Shown: in pieces, positions 5,280 through 5,424 of the stretch
Position numbering within the stretch: position 1 is the first letter of the stretch
How the letters are laid out: each line of letters starts with the position of its first letter
Assembly: GCA_015490215.1 (NCBI GenBank)
Contig: WFYH01000166.1
Location: 1-5,424 of the forward strand
Source of the DNA: Aquificaceae bacterium
Lineage (GTDB): Bacteria > Aquificota > Aquificia > Aquificales > Aquificaceae
Reading direction: 5' to 3'
Length of the DNA: 5,424 nucleotides
Program-made: the position numbers and the translations under genes
The notes under the pieces: generated by a model
Seen by the model: the letters and a program-made list of their open reading frames with translations, nothing else
Database searches by the model: none
Told to the model about the DNA's origin: nothing

Positions 5280-5424
5280 AACACCTCCAATTTTGCCTTG
5301 AGCGCTCCCGCTTCCTTTATGGCTTGGAGTATGGATATTATCTCACGGGGTGTAGCCCCTATGGCGTTCAGGGACCTGACGAGTTCGCTAACGGTGGTTC
5401 CCCTTATGGGGACGAGCCTGCGCT
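5276..5424 (-). CDS. flgI: Flagellar P-ring protein FlgI, C-terminal end (cut by window edge)
   Basis: FlgI forms the P ring, the bushing around the flagellar rod in the peptidoglycan layer. Only the last 48 residues are present, reading leftward from the window edge to a TGA at 5278-5276. They carry the conserved C-terminus of the family: a [20 protein letters not shown] stretch followed by [20 protein letters not shown], which is the usual ending of FlgI proteins. The presence of FlgI means an outer membrane and peptidoglycan, so a Gram-negative envelope. The TGA overlaps the flgJ start as ATGA, the common flgI-flgJ order. The upstream part of the gene, and probably flgH, lie outside the window. 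Confidence 0.93.
   Translation of the reverse strand, partial: RRLVPIRGTTVSELVRSLNAIGATPREIISILQAIKEAGALKAKLEVL
5283..5288 (-). promoter_or_regulatory. Shine-Dalgarno for flgJ within flgI
   Basis: GGAGGT on the minus strand lies 3 bases from the ATG at 5279, inside the last codons of flgI. The spacing is shorter than usual, which fits re-initiation by ribosomes finishing flgI through the ATGA overlap. Confidence 0.6.

Overview
The window reads as a piece of a chromosome from a thermophilic, chemolithoautotrophic bacterium of the Aquificaceae (Aquifex, Hydrogenobacter or Thermocrinis relatives). This assignment is an inference. It rests on the proteins resembling what I recall of Aquifex-type RNase PH and DnaA, on an archaeal-type fructose-1,6-bisphosphate aldolase/phosphatase in a bacterium, on heavy use of AGG/AGA (Arg) and ATA (Ile) codons, and on very tight gene packing. 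The genus cannot be fixed from the sequence alone.

Layout. Positions 1-353 (minus strand) hold the N-terminal 117 residues of ribonuclease PH, cut off by the window edge. A 52-base divergent spacer (354-405) separates it from a plus-strand cluster. This begins with tatB (406-774), tatC (698-1459, overlapping tatB by 77 bases) and an aldo/keto reductase (1456-2466, overlapping tatC by 4 bases). After an 87-base gap comes dnaA (2554-3768). The dnaA stop interlocks with the stop of a convergent gene for the bifunctional fructose-1,6-bisphosphate aldolase/phosphatase (3765-4910, minus), which has its own clear promoter in the 96 bases upstream. The right end (minus) carries a short FlgJ-type flagellar rod-binding protein (5007-5279), coupled by a 4-base overlap to the C-terminal 48 residues of the flagellar P-ring protein FlgI (5276-5424, partial).

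How the genes work together. TatB and TatC form the receptor part of the twin-arginine export pathway; a TatA pore protein must be encoded elsewhere. The aldo/keto reductase is translationally coupled to tatC, but nothing in the sequence shows its substrate. DnaA is the replication initiator, but no dnaN and no cluster of DnaA boxes lies beside it here, so this is probably not oriC. The aldolase/phosphatase makes fructose 6-phosphate from triose phosphates, the committed gluconeogenic step for an organism that fixes CO2 outside the Calvin cycle. FlgI and the FlgJ-type protein serve flagellar rod and P-ring assembly.

I saw no tRNA, rRNA, CRISPR array, insertion sequence or intrinsic terminator. 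The genes are all of known families; the points of interest are architectural: overlaps, interlocked stops, a possible leaderless divergent promoter and a DnaA-box-like site in the fbp promoter. I found no convincing evidence of an undescribed system.
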